Of a stretch of 56,776 nucleotides of DNA, positions 56,433-56,776 are shown in pieces (position 1 is the first letter of the stretch; every line of letters begins with the position of its first letter). The stretch spans positions 3,886,912-3,943,687 of the forward strand of contig NZ_CM001466.1 in the NCBI RefSeq assembly GCF_000231055.2, read 5' to 3'. A model generated the notes under the pieces. That model ran no database searches, had not been told where the DNA came from, and worked only from the letters and a program-made list of their open reading frames with translations. A program made the position numbers and the translations under genes. The stretch comes from Saccharomonospora azurea NA-128 (lineage in GTDB: Bacteria > Actinomycetota > Actinomycetes > Mycobacteriales > Pseudonocardiaceae).

Positions 56433-56776
56433 TCAGGACAGCAGGCAGGCGCGGTCGAGCACGGCGCGCGTGCGCTCGCCCAGTCCCAGCAGCCGGGCGT
56501 GGTCGAGATCACCGGGGGTGTCGACGTCGCCGCGCAGTGACGGCACTGGGGCGGTGATCGGCCGGGCGCCGGAGAGTGTGTGCGCGTGAGCCGAACCCGG
56601 GCCGAACCGGGGACGCAGCCGAGCCCCGGGCGCGGACAGCAGGAGAGTGGTCCCGGTGCCCTGCCGGTCGGCCACGAACGCCCGGGTGCCGCGCGCCTCC
56701 GCCAGCGCCGCGGAGAGCTCCTCGGGGCGCAACGCCGGCAGGTCCGCCTGGAGGGCGCCGACCACGGCGTCCGGGG
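56433..56776 (-). CDS. cofC: 2-phospho-L-lactate/PEP guanylyltransferase, C-terminal part
   Basis: The 5' end lies outside the window; about 114 C-terminal residues are present. The order [34 protein letters not shown] and [21 protein letters not shown] matches CofC/FbiD, which builds the coenzyme F420 side chain. The nucleotide site (QADLPALR) and the DVDTP loop are intact. It is the counterpart of Rv2983, next to ppk (Rv2984). Confidence 0.9.
   Translation of the reverse strand, partial: PDAVVGALQADLPALRPEELSAALAEARGTRAFVADRQGTGTTLLLSAPGARLRPRFGPGSAHAHTLSGARPITAPVPSLRGDVDTPGDLDHARLLGLGERTRAVLDRACLLS

Overview
The window is high-GC DNA (about 68-72% in ordinary genes) with many GTG starts, several apparently leaderless genes, and 4-bp ATGA/GTGA gene overlaps. 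It looks like the chromosome of a mycolata-type actinomycete. The gene order matches the Mycobacterium tuberculosis block Rv3025c-Rv2983 closely: iscS, mnmA, MetE-like, ligA, ACT protein, gatCAB, LppZ-like lipoprotein, DoxX, PH-domain protein, ilvBNC, serA, leuB, FAH-family protein, gltX, tRNA-Gln/Glu, IclR regulator, leuCD, hupB, mutT1, ppk and cofC. Together with the absence of mycobacterial pfkA between gatA and gatB, the 21-bp intergenic repeats and an Rhs/EspC-type toxin cassette, this suggests Pseudonocardiaceae (for example a Saccharomonospora/Amycolatopsis-like genus). The genus is an inference.

Layout. 1-3.8 kb: end of an MFS transporter, cysteine desulfurase, tRNA thiolase mnmA and a membrane protein. 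3.9-9.5 kb: an acyl-CoA synthetase gene split in two by about 4.07 kb of clearly lower-GC DNA. That DNA carries a tight three-gene minus-strand operon (secreted protein, lipoprotein alpha/beta-hydrolase, membrane protein) bounded by a 15-bp direct repeat. 9.6-24 kb: metallo-hydrolase, nitrilase, MetE-like protein, ligA, an acetyltransferase, a voltage-sensor-like protein without a visible selectivity filter, ACT protein, gatCAB, LppZ-like lipoprotein and a D-2-hydroxyacid dehydrogenase. 24-30.1 kb: an accessory polymorphic-toxin locus (EspC-like protein, 1510-aa WXG/Rhs toxin, probable immunity protein, helical partner). 30.2-43.8 kb: DoxX, then branched-chain amino acid and serine biosynthesis (ilvD, ilvBNC, serA, leuB, cimA). 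43.9-56.8 kb: FAH protein, FAD monooxygenase, gltX, HAD phosphatase, tRNA-Gln(CTG), tRNA-Glu(CTC), IclR regulator divergent from leuCD, hupB, mutT1-ppk and cofC.

How the genes work together. gltX, the two tRNAs and gatCAB make up the indirect Gln-tRNA route. ilvD, ilvBNC, cimA, leuB and leuCD cover most of the Ile/Val/Leu pathway. Two of these operons (ilvBNC and cimA) are preceded by short leader peptides rich in Leu/Val/Ile codons, then a hairpin and an intrinsic terminator, which is the layout of ribosome-mediated attenuation. leuCD instead lies divergent from an LtbR/NdgR-like IclR regulator. mutT1 and ppk overlap by 4 bp, linking nucleotide hydrolysis to polyphosphate.

The least explained items are the acyl-CoA-synthetase island and its three-gene cassette, the 21-bp repeat family that starts just after stop codons at four loci, and the filter-less voltage-sensor protein.
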